Shown: positions 12,351 to 22,878 of the stretch, piece by piece
How the letters are laid out: each line of letters opens with the position of its first letter
Numbering within the stretch: the first letter of the stretch is position 1
NCBI GenBank assembly: GCA_947000775.1
Contig: CAMQGK010000567.1
Location: forward strand, 1,584,501 to 1,648,500
Length of the DNA: 64,000 nt
Direction: 5' to 3'
Source: Pterois miles
Lineage: Eukaryota; Chordata; Actinopteri; Perciformes; Scorpaenidae
The notes under the pieces: model-generated
Seen by the model: the letters and a program-made list of their open reading frames with translations, nothing else
Told to the model about the DNA's origin: nothing
The model's database searches: none
Translations under genes and position numbers: made by a program

Positions 12351-13956
12351 CAAAATTTAGCTCTTTAAATGACAGATTCTTTACACAATCCACTGTTATA
12401 TACATTAAATATTAATCATTCATCAACAATCAGTTAAATGCTAGGGGGGATTTTTTTCCCCACACTATGTTAATGATCAGCAACAGCATTGATTTAGATT
12501 GATTGCATCAAACACTGCAGTGCTCCATAATGAGGCAGCAATGCCCCCTAGTGGAAAACAGGAGAACAACATATACAGTATTGGCCCTACAGGGCAAACA
12601 TGAGAAAATGGCTCAATCTGGTGGAAACCAGTAAAAACTACACTCTTGATTGAAAGCCTGATATCACAGAATGCGTGATTTTATGCTGTAGTGGCTGTAG
12701 GATCAGAGGTTGTGGTTTTAATGGAGACATTTCTGCGTTTAAAGGGATAGTGATAGGGAAGTGGGGCTGTATGAGGTCCATAGTCGGCGTGACAAAAACA
12801 GAACACAACCTTTCACTTTAAGTTTGCTGTTAGAAAATATTTTAAATATAGCGTACACTTACACTTACTTACAACTGATATTCATTTTCTTAGGTGAGCC
12901 TTTCCTTTAGGGAGCTAAAATACGATTTTCTGCCATCTCCATCCACAGTATTGCCTTAGTCCAGTGCTCCTGCCTGTTTTGTCAATGCTGGGCGTGTCCC
13001 GATCGTCATCTACTGTAGATAACACACCTATTATGGAAAAGGACCTCATACAACCCCACATCAAAACACCCAAACTATCCCTTTAAGGTTCTGTCAGTAC
13101 TTTGGCTACACAATTTATTATAGAAACTGAGGTTGAACTTCCAAATTTTGGACAAAAAAACTTGGCAAAATATATGGCATATCAATATTATTAATTATTA
13201 ATAAGAATGAACACAACGAAACGATTGAAAAGTTAAAGAGCCATAATGTTCCCAGTGAAGCATAAGGGTCAAGACTAGTTCATCACTGTAGGAGACTTAT
13301 TTTTAATCAGATCACTTCAATCGGTATGCCAAAGATGCTTATACGAAAAAAAGAGGACCTATTATGTCTTTTCCCCTTAGTGTGTTATATAGTTTTTTGT
13401 GGTATGTAAAAGGTTTGCAAAGTTACACAGTCTACACCAAAGGGAGTTCCTCTCCCCCACAGAAACACTGCTGCTGAACTGCCTGAAACGCCTTGACTGA
13501 AGTCCCGCCTTTCTTTCCGTAACGTGGTGATGTCACCGAGTAACACATTTGCATATTACCCGCGTAGTGGCTAGTTTGGCACGCCCTCAAACAATGCTAA
13601 GTTAGAGTGGAGCTGGAGAGGAGTCCGAAGAGTTTGGTTGACCAATCACAACAGAGGGCTGCAGGTATGAGCATGACCTGATGTGATTTTTGAACATGTG
13701 AACACTTGAAAATAAGCACAAGTTCTCTCTAAATAAAAAAAGCAGAATCCACTAAGATGCACCGGTTGAAAATGCTTTAATTCACTCGTATAGCCATCCA
13801 CACGTGATCAGATACAGATGATAGACTGGTATGAGTAGGCACAAACAGAGCTGTAAGTTCTCTGGTAGAAGTTGGCACACAGTACACCTGCAGAATAAGC
13901 CCACGGTGCTGCTGGACAACGCGACACGAAACGCTGCCTCCTGTCACCACACCAGC
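12351..13956. other. Intergenic DNA downstream of carhsp1
   Basis: 12720-13090 contains AAAGGGATAGTG and CATCAAAACACCCAAACTAT then CCCTTTAA near its ends, so it is probably a TIR relic. 13360-13700 (CCTATTATGTC, CCTGAAACGCC, GACCAATCACAACAGAGG) resembles a dispersed fish repeat. No gene is seen. Confidence 0.45.
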
Positions 13957-14465
13957 TTTATTCTCAAATGCTGCTAAACTGAGCTGAACTCTTCCAAAAG
14001 AAGAAATCAAGACTTGCAGCTGGAATGAAATTTCTCATCAAATGACGTTCAAACAATGCACCATCAAATGTGAACGCAGGGGGCGTACAAACCTAAGCAA
14101 GAAACCTCCTCCACCGTAACCATATATCCATGCATGTAGCAGTCAAACCAGAGTAGTTACTCATTCCCCAGGTAGCGCAGAGGAAGCCTCCCACATGTCA
14201 ACAGAAGCAAACTATGAGATCATTAATATTTCCCTCTGATTTAACCCTTTACTACTCACCTCAGTACATCAGCCATGGCTCCTTTGTATCCCACCTCTCT
14301 TGGAGTGTTAAACTAAAAACATTATCTGGGTTCCCCTCTGGCATCAGTGCACACCATCAATCCTCATTCTCCCCATCCAATACTCCATCTCATCCCTCCC
14401 AACTACATCTCACTTCCCACCCGCCTTGACCTTTGACCCCCCCCCGACCCCCACCAACTCGGTGC
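13957..14465 (-). other. carhsp1 3' UTR with candidate poly(A) signal
   Basis: The first AATAAA on the minus strand after the stop codon is the complement of 13957-13962, giving a 3' UTR of about 0.5 kb. An ATTAAA follows at 13781-13776. No strong GT-rich downstream element is obvious, and longer 3' UTRs are common in this family, so the end is provisional. Confidence 0.4.
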
Positions 14466-14628
14466 TCAGCTGCTGACGACGCGACCTGCCCAGGTCTCGT
14501 GTTTGGTTCCCGGTTTCAGGTGGGTTATGATCACCTCCACCGCCTGCATCTTCGTGTTTTTGGGAGGGATGGGGAACATTTTGTAGCTCACCTCGTCGCC
14601 CTCCATCGGCACATACTCGCCTTCGATG
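14466..14628 (-). CDS. carhsp1: carhsp1 last coding exon (second half of the cold-shock domain, C-terminus)
   Basis: The acceptor CATCTCCTCCAG has its AG at 14630-14629. The split codon GA|C gives Asp100. It encodes DIEGEYVPMEGDEVSYKM, FPIPPKNTKMQAVEVIITHL and KPGTKHETWAGRVVSS, then TGA at 14468-14466. The EGEYVP and PIPPKN segments are the best conserved part of CARHSP1/CSDC2. Confidence 0.95.
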
Positions 14629-17600
14629 CTGGAGGAGATGGGAAGAGGGAAAAGACATTTGACATATTCGTCGTTTCATGAAACAGTGAAAGCAAAACAG
14701 TAGTCGAGCCTGTCATAGTAATGTACTGAACTGATTTGTCTCCTCTTGGTGCTGACCAGTCATGCATGTTTGGAGGATTCAGATATATGGTTCTATTTCC
14801 CAGCCAACACAAGTCTAAGCATCTGAGCTTTGCATGGTAAAATCTGTGCACTATGCATGTTTATTTGCAGTTCAGCAGCTAATATTTTCACATAGGATTA
14901 CAGCATTGATGGTGAAGCGGTCTCTTTGCAAAGTAAGGCCGGAAAATGTACTTGGTTTTTAACCACACGTTTGCGGAGAACACCGGTTACGTCATAAACA
15001 AAATTGTTTGCATGCTTCACAATTGGCGGGTGTATTACTGGGGAACCCGTGGAGCGCTTTGTCGAACTTAGTTCAATTTGGACATGCGACGCGTTCAGCG
15101 AGCAGCGCTCTGTTCAGCAGCGGGGGTGGTGCTTCAGGGGCTCATTGACCGCAGTTCATTTTTGCAGCTGGATCCTCAATAAAGCCTGCTAACCCTGCGT
15201 GAATGCTGGATAACTGTCCAACCAAACCTTACTCCGCTTCCTTGGAGTCAACGAGCGTAGGCAGAAAACCTACCAGAACAGCGCCACTCTTCCACTGCAA
15301 CTCAAATTGTACGTTTTTTCCCAGAACTTATGTTACTGCTGGCAAAATACAGCCATTCATTAAATCCATGCTCTGCTTTATAACCACGGTGGTTATTGTC
15401 AAAGCAAGCAACTAATATGACTATTTGGGAATAATACCTCTCCTAAGTGTATTTCACCAATGTTGGCTGCAACATTGGTACTATTTGAGTGACTTGGGTG
15501 TGTTTTCCACATGATTGTATTGGCAGTGAGTACACTCTTCTACAGACTGAATACCCTGTTATAAGACACTAATACTAACTCATAGCACTAATAATGTTAC
15601 TGCTAGCAAAATACCTTTGCGTATTAAATCCATGCTCTACTTTATAGCCAAGGTGGTTATTGTCAAAGCAAGCAACTAATACACCTATTTGGATATTACC
15701 TCCGCTAAGTGTATTTTACAGATGTTTCTGTCATGAGTAACCGCAACTTGAGTTGTTTTTTCCCGTAAATAAGAGTGTACTTTACCAGAGTTTCTGACCA
15801 CAATTAACCGTGACCTGGGTGTGTTTTTTTTCCTGTGAACCAGAGTGTATTTCACCTGTGTTTCTGACCATGAGTAACTGTGACCTGGGTGTGTTTTTTT
15901 CTGTGAGCAAGACTGTATTTCACCAGTGATTTCTGACTATGAGTAACCGTGACCTGGGTGTGGTTTTTTTCCTGTGAACCAGAGTGTATTTCGCCTGTGT
16001 TTCTGACCATGAGTAACTGTGTCCTGGGTGTGTTTTTTCTGTGAGCCAGAGTGTATTTCACCTGTGTTTCTGACTGCAAGCAGCCGCAACCTGGGTGTGT
16101 GATGCAACTCTGTCATGGCAGGTGTATTGCACAGGACCCAAGGAAATGCAGTGTTGAGTGTGAAGCTCTTTGTTTAAGGTTCTCCAGAAAGCTGCAAGTA
16201 GTAACACCACAGGCCAGGTATTCGGAAAAAAACACAGTGCCACATCTAGATGGCATGTAAGGCTAAATCAAATGGGTTTGTATGTACATACGCAAGTATG
16301 TTTCGTTCTCCTACACTGCCCCAACCATTCGTGTGTATTGCATCTTGCAGACACGAAGCATTAATTTCGGAGGGCATGCACAATCAGCGCTCCAAACGGA
16401 TGCACACGTATAGTTAAAAGTAAGTACATCTCTGGTCTAAGGGTCTATTTGACTCACAAGACTGACATTAGTCCCTTCTAAACATTTGGAGGATGCTGTG
16501 TGGTAAAGACTTAGAAATACTGGAAAAAAGCATCAATATAACAGACAATAAATTTGTCATTTTGGTTCATTTTGCACATATTGAGCATGGCTATGTCATT
16601 TCCAGCTACCATCTTTGTTTGGATTAATAAAAAGAGATACTGTGAAGAAATCGTTTTTTATTGTGAAACAGATGGAAAATCTTTTCATGCACAGCTTTTG
16701 AAAAGAAAACAAAGAACACTGTCTATCACTTGTACTCTTATTGTTGATGATGCTTTGGTCCTCAGACCTTCATACAGACAAACAGCACCACACATAAATA
16801 AAGGCTATAGGCTCTCACTCTGGAAAATCCACCAATCAGAGGGCTTCAGCTACACTTTGCAGTGTGCAGTCACATTAAAGTCAAGGAGCTCTTCAAACAT
16901 AAAAACACACGTGATACTGAGCGAATCCAAGTGCAAACATTTGAAGTCAGACAGAGAGAAACACTTTGTGAACTGTATTATTGTGTATTGTTTTACAGTA
17001 TACACTGTGTTGCTGTATTTACGTGTTTTAAGCGTGTGTGCATACACTGCTGATGTCTATGTGTTTTAAGCCTGTGGATGATAACAAAGGCACCATGGTG
17101 AAGGTCATCAGATATACTGCACTCCTACACACAGTTACCACCAGTCCTGTGTGTGTGTAGATACACTATATTGCCAAAAGTATTGGCTCACCTGCCTTGA
17201 CTCGTATATGAACTTTAGTGACATCCCATTCTTAATCCATAGGGTTTAATATGACGTTGGTCCACCCTTTGCAGCTATAACAGTTTCAGCTCTTCTGGGA
17301 AGGCTTTCCACAAGGTTTAGGAGTGTGTTTATGGGGATTTTTGACCGTTCCTCCAGATGTGCATTTGTGAGGTTAGACACTGATGTTGGACCAGAAGGCC
17401 TGGCTCTCAGTCTCCGCTCTAATTCATCCCAAAGGTGTTTTATCAGGTTGAGGTCAGGACTCTGTGCAGGACAGTCAATTTCATCCAAACCAAACTCTCT
17501 CATCCATGTCTTTATGGACATGCTTGCGTCATGTTTGAACAGGAAGGGACCAACCCCAAACTGTTCCCATAAAGTGAGGATTATGGAGTTGTCTAAAGTC

Positions 17601-18103
17601 TTTTGGTATGTTGAAGCATTCAGAGTTCATTTCACTGGAACTAAGGGGCCAAGCCCAGCTCCTGAAGAACAACCACACACCATAACCCCCCCTCCACCAA
17701 ACTTTACATTTGGCACAATTCAGTCAGTACCGTTCTCCTGGCAACCGCCAAACCCAGACTCGTCCATCAGATCGCCAGATGGTGAAGCACGATTCGTCCC
17801 TCCAGAGAACAGGTCTCCACTGCTCTAGAGTCCAGTGGCAGTGTGCTCTACACCACTTCATCTGACACTTTGCATTGCACTTGGTGATGTATGGCTTGGA
17901 TAAAGCTGCTCAGCCATGGAAACCCGTTACATAAAGCTCTCTACATACTGTTCTTCAGCTAATCTGAAGGCCACATGAAGTTTGGAGGTCTGTAGCGATT
18001 GACTCTGCAGAGAGTTGGCGACCTCTGCGCACTATGCGCCTCAGTATTCGCTGACCCCACTCTGTCATTTTACATGGTCTACCACTTTGTGGCTGAGTTG
18101 CTG

Positions 18104-18168
<65 letters not shown>

Positions 18169-21100
18169 GATGCCTTTCTCTTCACATCACTGCTACATAA
18201 CCTGACTAGTCATTACAACACATCACGGTAAGATGAAATAGATTTTTTTCTTTCTTCCATATTTTGAATGACAACAATCACTTTACATTCAACTCCCAGG
18301 ACGCTTAGACGCGTCAAACTATCCTCATTTCATCAACACTTACTCTGAGATGTGGACAAAGATGTCGCTGCCCCCGTCGAGTGGCGTGATGAAGCCATGG
18401 CCTTTGGAGCGGGAAAAACATTTACACACGCCATTAAACGAAGGACCCTGCGATGCGAGAGCCGTCCTGCACGGAGACACCGACACAGACAGAGGGGTGG
18501 AAACAAGTGAGTGATGAAGAAGAGCGTCCAACTATGTCAGTGTAACAGTGTAAAACAACGATCATTTTGACTGGTTAGTCCAAGATAATCCTCTTTCCTG
18601 TTACATTATGATCCTGTCAAACACAAGAGATGACTTGATTTGTCATTTAATTTTAAAATAAATAAGGAAGGGAGTTTGAAGAGTTGAATCTCACTGAAAG
18701 AAGCAGAATATTTTTGGCATCATTGGGTAAAAATCCCATAATAACCTTTCAGCATGTTGTAATTCAAGTGTTCTGGGAGAAAACTAGACTTCTGCACCTC
18801 CTCCTTTCAGGTTTTAGAAAATCTAGCCTGTGATGGGAGACTATGACCAATCACAGGTCATATCAGAGACAGAGAGCATTCCTATTGGTTGTTCATTCAA
18901 CAGAGGCAGCTGTCAATCAGTCGTAACCTCTGATCAAAAACTCAGTGAATTTGTGAGTGATTGACAGCTCGGCTCTGATTGGTTGTTTTCCTCCGGTCTA
19001 TGAAATCTTGCAGATGCCATTAGGAGCACCGGAGGACACAGAGGGACATGATTTTTTAAACACAGCAGCTAATATTACACTTGCTTCACTGGCTCATTAG
19101 GCCGTTTCATCCTATCTATGTTATAGAGCAGATCTGGGCATTATATGGCCCGCGGGCCACACGCGGCCCTCGTGATGGTTCTGTCCGGCCCACGAGGTCT
19201 CAGTCAAACCATACAATTTTACCTACGAAGCTAAAAAAAAAAAAAAAAACACAGTAAAGAAAAAAGCTTTTGTTTTGAAATTCTCATGTATTGTTAGTGT
19301 GCTTCTTCCTGTCACACTTGACATTGATGTAAATTGAAGTAGCGTCACCTGCTGAGGCTGCAGTGTTGCCAACTTAGTGCCTTTATCGCTATATTTAACG
19401 AGTTTTCAGACCCCTCTAGACAGTCTGTCAAAAAAGCGACTACAGACTTTTGGAGGCGTGAAAGCTGGTATCGTTCTTAGTATTCTCAACGAGCAGCAGG
19501 TGCTGTGGTGGACCCCTCCCCCGTCCAGAGGCGCTCAAATGTGGTCCAGTCCTAGTCCACAGGCAGCGGTCTATTCAGCAGCACGTCTATAATAAGTCAT
19601 GGACTGCTAAGTAGTTTTTCACAGAGGCTGGCGGTAAAGCTGTGTGCTTAGTTTGCAAAAATATGTATTCAAAGAACTAGAACCATCACTATGAGACAAA
19701 ACATGGAGAAAAATACAGAAAGCTGTCTGGAGATGAGAAGGAGAGGACAGGCGAGGGGCTGCTAGCTAAGATACTAAAGCAGCAAGGACTGTTTACAAAG
19801 CTGCATGCAAACAAAGAAGGAAATATAAGGGTTAATGTTAAGTTAAATGTTAAATGTCAGTGTTAATGTTAAGTTAAATGTTAAGTTTTGTTAATGGAAA
19901 CATTACTACCCTAAACAGTCAGTCCTGTACTGTTCAGACTCCTGCATATAATGTCATTTTCTTAATAATATGCTGTTTCAAGTGATTTTTAGTATAAGAC
20001 ATGCTGAAAAATAAGTGTCCAGTATGTTTTCTATAGTGTTAAAATAGAGGTTACGTCTGACAGTATTTGTTTTAGGAGTTTCTGATGTGACCCCCCAGGA
20101 ACAATAACTGCCCACCCCTGTTCTAGGTTCTGTTCGGTATGTGGGTTCACTCACTGTGAGACGGTCCTGGTTCTGCGAGTCGGCAGCGGGCTGGGGATGA
20201 GGTAGCCTCTCATGGGGGACGGTGAGCGGTCTCGTTGTCTGCAGGCTGGAGGATGGAGGGATTCTGACGGGACACAAAACAGTGTGTTACATCACGACAA
20301 ATAACACGCGGCAGTACAGTGTGTTGGTTGGTTCTGTACTAGTATAGTGACAAAGCATCAGTGGTGGAGGACGTATTCGGGTCCCTTGACCTCTCACCTC
20401 CACATATGTGAATGTAAATGGGTTCTGTGGGTCCCCACCAGTCTCCCCTTTACAGACAAGCCCACTTTATGATAATCACAAGTAGTTTGGGGCAAGTCAT
20501 AGTCAGCATAGATAGCTGTTGTTGCGCTTCAGTTTTGTTATGATTTGATTATATTTTTCATGCTAAATGCAGTACCTGTGAGGGTCTCTGGACAGTATTT
20601 GTCATTATTTTGTGTTGTTAATTGATTTCCAATTATAAATACATACACGTTTGAGAGAGTATTAAATACTTGACAAATATCCCTTTAAGGTACATTTTAA
20701 ACAGACAAAAATGTGCAATTAATTTGCGATTAATCGTGATTAACTATGGACAATCACATGATTAAGTGTGATTAATTATTTTAAATCGATTCACAGCCCT
20801 AGTCACAAGGTCTGCTGTACTAGCCATGTGTTTACTGCATGTTTATTTGCATAAAGAAAGGGGACTTCTATTATGACCTCGCCCACATGTCACATTTATG
20901 ACTTTCAACGGGAATTATGTCCAAACTGAAGTACATAGTGACATAGGAAGCCAAAATGATGAGATATCAAGTATTATTAGTTATCACAGAAAGTCATAAT
21001 TAAGAGAATTAAGTTAAAGTTTTGACTTAAACTTAAAAGACACGACTCAAAGCTATGAATGTTTCACATTTGAGTTTTTATGGGAATTAAGTCCAGATTT

Positions 21101-22269
21101 TAAGAAAAATAATGTCCATTTTTTGACATAGCAAACCAAAGTTATCAGATATTAAGTTGAATTACTGACTTTTTAAGTCAGAATGAATAATTAATTCAAA
21201 TTTTGCAATTAAATGCACTTGTATTTGTATTTTGAGCTGGATTTTTCATGAATCGTGATCATTTTCAGAATGTACTTTCATTACACTAACAGGAAGTGTT
21301 GTTATTTATAGATTTCTATGCAGCGGTTTTATTGTCCCGCTGGACATCATCATCATCATCTGAACTAAAATGAGTTTGATACTCCTGATATAAAAGATAC
21401 AGGACAACATTTTGAGCTCACGTTCAGAAATAAGAAAACCGAAAAGGGAAAAGGAAAAAAAAAATCTTCAAAATAAAAGAAATAAATAATTAAATAAAGT
21501 AAAACTACACTGATTAAGATAAAATGAATATGCATATGCTAAAATAAAGGAGACATAAGTGAAATCTCCCTCTCCTGTTTTCCCAACCTTTCTCTCACTC
21601 ACCAGCTCATTGGATTAACAGTGCATAAGTACAGGCTACAACTCAGGACCACCATGCTGTGGGAGTCTGCCCTTTCAGAGACATCTTGTCCTTTCCAAAT
21701 ATAAGGTACTAATCAGATCACACAGCCACACCTTGGGAGGTTTGTTCTTTCCGTTATGTAAGTAGTGGTTTTCTTGCTGTGACGAGGCAGTAAGAGAGAA
21801 GTTGTTGTTGGGCTGTGGTGGTGGGCTGAGACCCACAATAGACCTGTTTTTGTCTTTGTCAAATAGAAGTGGTGGACATCCTCTGAAAGCTGAAAATTAA
21901 TTTGACATGCAGCTCAGCACTATGCTAAATTAATCATTATCAATTAATCAGAAATAAAAATGAATGAATCAATCAATTAATTAAAATAGGGGTTTAGACC
22001 ATTATGATAGAAGTCTATAATTTGTTGTTGTTGCAGCAATTTCTGGTTTGATACCATTCGTTACACAGATTTGGTACTTAATTTAAAAAATCATATATAA
22101 GATAAGATAAGATAAGATGAACCTTTATTAATCCCCAGAGGGAAAAATGATCAGAAATACCTCCAAAATACCAGATTAAGACAAAATAAAAGATGCCTTT
22201 ACCTGGTGACCCTGGAGAACGCGGGGATCCGGCAGAGGTCACCGGAGGGGTCGTGGCCCGAGATGACAT
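14466..22269 (-). CDS. carhsp1: carhsp1, calcium-regulated heat-stable protein 1 (cold-shock-domain RNA-binding protein), four coding exons
   Basis: CDS is the complement of 14466-14628, 18344-18466, 20155-20263 and 22203-22269: 462 nt, 153 residues plus TGA. Every junction has GT/AG and the phases (1, 2, 2) fit. Residues 1-58 are a basic, Ser/Pro-rich tail with RDRSPSPMRG (33-42) and PLPTRRTRTVS (48-58). The cold-shock domain spans about 70-137, with an RNP1-like KGHGFI (80-85) and an RNP2-like DIFVHIS (93-99). The end, KHETWAGRVVSS, is typical of CARHSP1/CSDC2. KCFSRSKGHGF and DGG favour CARHSP1 over CSDC2; human CARHSP1 is 147 residues. In the family this is a cytoplasmic mRNA-binding protein that stabilises AU-rich transcripts such as TNF and is phosphorylated on Ser-Pro sites and an RxRxxS Akt/RSK-type site. 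S36, S38, S47 and S58 fit those positions here. The start is the ATG at 22269, giving MSSRATTPP. No frame damage is seen. Confidence 0.95.
15325..15740. repeat. Local direct duplication in a carhsp1 intron
   Basis: 15325-15470 and 15595-15735 share TGTTACTGCTRGCAAAATAC, TTAAATCCATGCTCT, GGTGGTTATTGTCAAAGCAA then GCAACTAATA, with divergence. The spacing is about 270 bp. Confidence 0.75.
15720..16105. repeat. Tandem repeat, about 69-bp unit, 5 or more copies
   Basis: Core blocks such as TTTCTGACCATGAGTAACTG, TGACCTGGGTGTGTTTTTT and CCAGAGTGTATTTCACC recur at about 15794, 15860, 15929, 16000 and 16068. The copies are diverged, and the array follows the duplication to its left. Confidence 0.85.
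16106..17161. other. carhsp1 intron sequence, no gene recognised
   Basis: A 172-codon plus-strand frame (16554-17069) starts at TTG and has no recognisable domain. It is probably chance in an A/T-rich stretch. Nothing else is seen. Confidence 0.4.
17246..17521 (-). pseudogene. Tc1 transposase C-terminal fragment
   Basis: It encodes CPAQSPDLN, then LIKHLWDELERRLRARP, matching the Tc1 consensus around the third catalytic acid (PDLNPIEHLW). Here the acidic residue is Lys, so this copy would be inactive even with an intact frame. It ends at a stop near the usual C-terminus. Confidence 0.85.
17955..18105 (-). pseudogene. Tc1 transposase N-terminal fragment
   Basis: The minus-strand frame reads GRPCKMTEWGQRILRRIVRR then GRQLSAESIATDLQTSCGLQ, the linker and second helix-turn-helix of Tc1 transposases. 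The (GT)n array replaces what should precede it. The central part between 17521 and 17955 is frameshifted. Confidence 0.8.
18106..18167. repeat. (GT)n microsatellite
   Basis: About 31 uninterrupted GT dinucleotides abut the Tc1 relic. Confidence 0.98.
18344..18466 (-). CDS. carhsp1: carhsp1 coding exon 4 (first half of the cold-shock domain)
   Basis: The acceptor CTCCGTGCAG ends at 18467; the donor is ATCTCAGA|GTAAGT with GT at 18343-18342. It encodes residues 59-99 plus two bases of codon 100, containing GVCKCFSRSKGHGFITP and DIFVHIS, the RNP1- and RNP2-like strands of the cold-shock fold. About 180 bp downstream, in the next intron, lie a (GT)n array and a Tc1 relic. Confidence 0.95.
18467..19128. 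other. carhsp1 intron sequence
   Basis: 18840-19020 contains two similar CTATTGGTTGTT / TGATTGGTTGTT and TGACAGCT blocks, likely a repeat. Otherwise nothing is recognised. Confidence 0.4.
19129..20120 (+). mobile_element. hAT transposon relic carrying a BED-finger transposase fragment
   Basis: The ends CAGATCTGGGCATTATATGG and AATAACTGCCCACCCCTG are inverted (9 of 12 terminal bases agree: CAG...TGGGCA). The flanking octamers TTATAGAG and TTCTAGGT match at 5 of 8 positions, as an old hAT target duplication might. It spans 992 bp in the carhsp1 intron between exons 4 and 3 and ends 34 bp from the exon 3 donor. Confidence 0.75.
19596..19830 (+). pseudogene. BED-zinc-finger hAT transposase fragment
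   Basis: In one frame: SWTAK-stop-FFTEAGGKAVCLVC, then NHHYETKHGEKYRKLSGDEK, then LLAKILKQQGLFTKLH. The C-x2-C and H-x4-H zinc ligands of a BED finger are present. Two in-frame TAG codons (one replacing the usual aromatic after the lysine) kill the frame. This type occurs at the N-terminus of hAT transposases and of domesticated ZBED/SCAND3-like proteins. Confidence 0.8.
20155..20263 (-). CDS. carhsp1: carhsp1 coding exon 3 (phosphorylation-site tail)
   Basis: The acceptor TTTTGTGTCCCGTCAG precedes 20263; the donor is TCTCACA|GTGAGT with GT at 20154-20153. It encodes residues 23-58 plus two bases of codon 59: ESLHPPACRQ, then RDRSPSPMRG, then YLIPSPLPTRRTRTVS. Four serines line up with the known human phosphosites (S30, S32, S41, S52). 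An hAT relic ends 34 bp into the downstream intron. Confidence 0.93.
20385..20800 (-). repeat. TAGGGCTGTCAA TIR family, fragment
   Basis: It contains GTGAATGTAAATGGGTTCT, CCCCTTTACAGACAAGCCCA, TTTATGATAATCACA and an end ATTAATTATTTTAAATCGAT then TCACAGCCCTA. The opposite end is missing. It lies in the carhsp1 intron between exons 3 and 2. Confidence 0.65.
20880..21389 (-). mobile_element. hAT-like non-autonomous element, copy 2
   Basis: The reverse complement matches 8668-9354 (AACGGGAATTATGTCCAAAC, GGAAGCCAAAATGATGAGAT, TTGAGCTGGATTTTTCATGA). It ends AACTAAAATGAGTTTGATAC then TCCTGATA. It lacks one end. Confidence 0.6.
21390..22092. other. carhsp1 intron sequence
   Basis: A-rich and AT-rich. 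21560-21860 is unremarkable; 21930-21995 is an ATTAAT-rich run. Nothing is recognised. Confidence 0.4.
22093..22150 (-). mobile_element. Retroposon 3' tail
   Basis: (GATAA)n followed by GATGAACCTTTATTAATCCC. The reverse complement, GGGATTAATAAAGGTTCATC then (TTATC)n, is an L2-like LINE/SINE 3' tail. Matching tails occur at 44486 and 55077, and at the end of the SINE at 55736-56040. The body is missing. Confidence 0.65.
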
Positions 22270-22346
22270 CACGGAAGAGGTGGCGCCAAAGGGTGGGGAG
22301 GAAGGATTGGGAAAGGGGGCGTCACACAGCAGAGGACTGTAAACAC
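22203..22346 (-). CDS. carhsp1: carhsp1 first coding exon (exon 2) with 5' UTR
   Basis: The coding part is 22203-22269 (MSSRATTPPVTSAGSPRSPG then SP, split codon in phase 1), ending in CACCAG|GTAAAG on the minus strand. A strong acceptor lies upstream: a C/T-rich tract ending TCTCCCCAG, with its AG at 22348-22347. The exon probably begins at 22346 with 77 nt of 5' UTR. This implies at least one non-coding exon further upstream. The ATG context is modest, but it is the first ATG of the exon in this frame and matches the MSS start usual in the family. Confidence 0.88.
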
Positions 22347-22878
22347 CTGGGGAGACGAGGACAGGAGGAGATGTTTAGTCTTTGGAAGTGATCGTAGCGA
22401 CGAGCAAACATTCAGCAGCATCCCCTACTTAGTGCACCGGCACACGCTGATGGAAGCGTATGACTTCAAACCACGTCTTTGTTCAGCTTCTTGAAAAGCA
22501 TCATCTCCACCTCACCCCTAAAAACACAACAAGCACCGAATCAGTGACCCGCTGGGGCCGTTCTCAGAAACCTCGTTACCGTGGCAACACCGGTTTGAGG
22601 AGATCAGTCCCCTCGTTCACATCGATGCGAGACAATCGTGACATCACAAGCTCCGTCAGCCAATTAGGGAAAAGCAGAAAAGAAAACCACCATGAACTGA
22701 ACTTTCTGTTCCTCATATTGTTCAAAGAGAGGAGGGAGATGGGGCTGTAAGACAAATATAATAAAAGGAAACAGTGACCGAGGCACCAGGAGCAGGTTGG
22801 TGAGCTCCTGGACTCAATATTTCTTTGTAATTCTGTTGAATGAAGAGGGTTTTTTTTCCAGGTTTTCAAAAACATAAT

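Larger units (their letters stand above)
17162..18105 (-). mobile_element. Tc1-like transposon relic, truncated
   Basis: The left TIR is ACACTATATTGCCAAAAGTA then TTGGCTCACCTGCC. The transposase is on the minus strand in broken frames: an N-terminal helix-turn-helix part near 18105-17955 and a C-terminal DDE part at 17521-17246. The right side runs into a (GT)n array and the far TIR is missing. It sits in the carhsp1 intron between the two cold-shock-domain exons. Confidence 0.85.

Noticed and set aside
16554..17069. Plus-strand 171-residue open frame in a carhsp1 intron
   Set aside because: It opens at TTG, the first ATG is internal, the product shows no domain, and it lies antisense to carhsp1 with no splice or promoter context.
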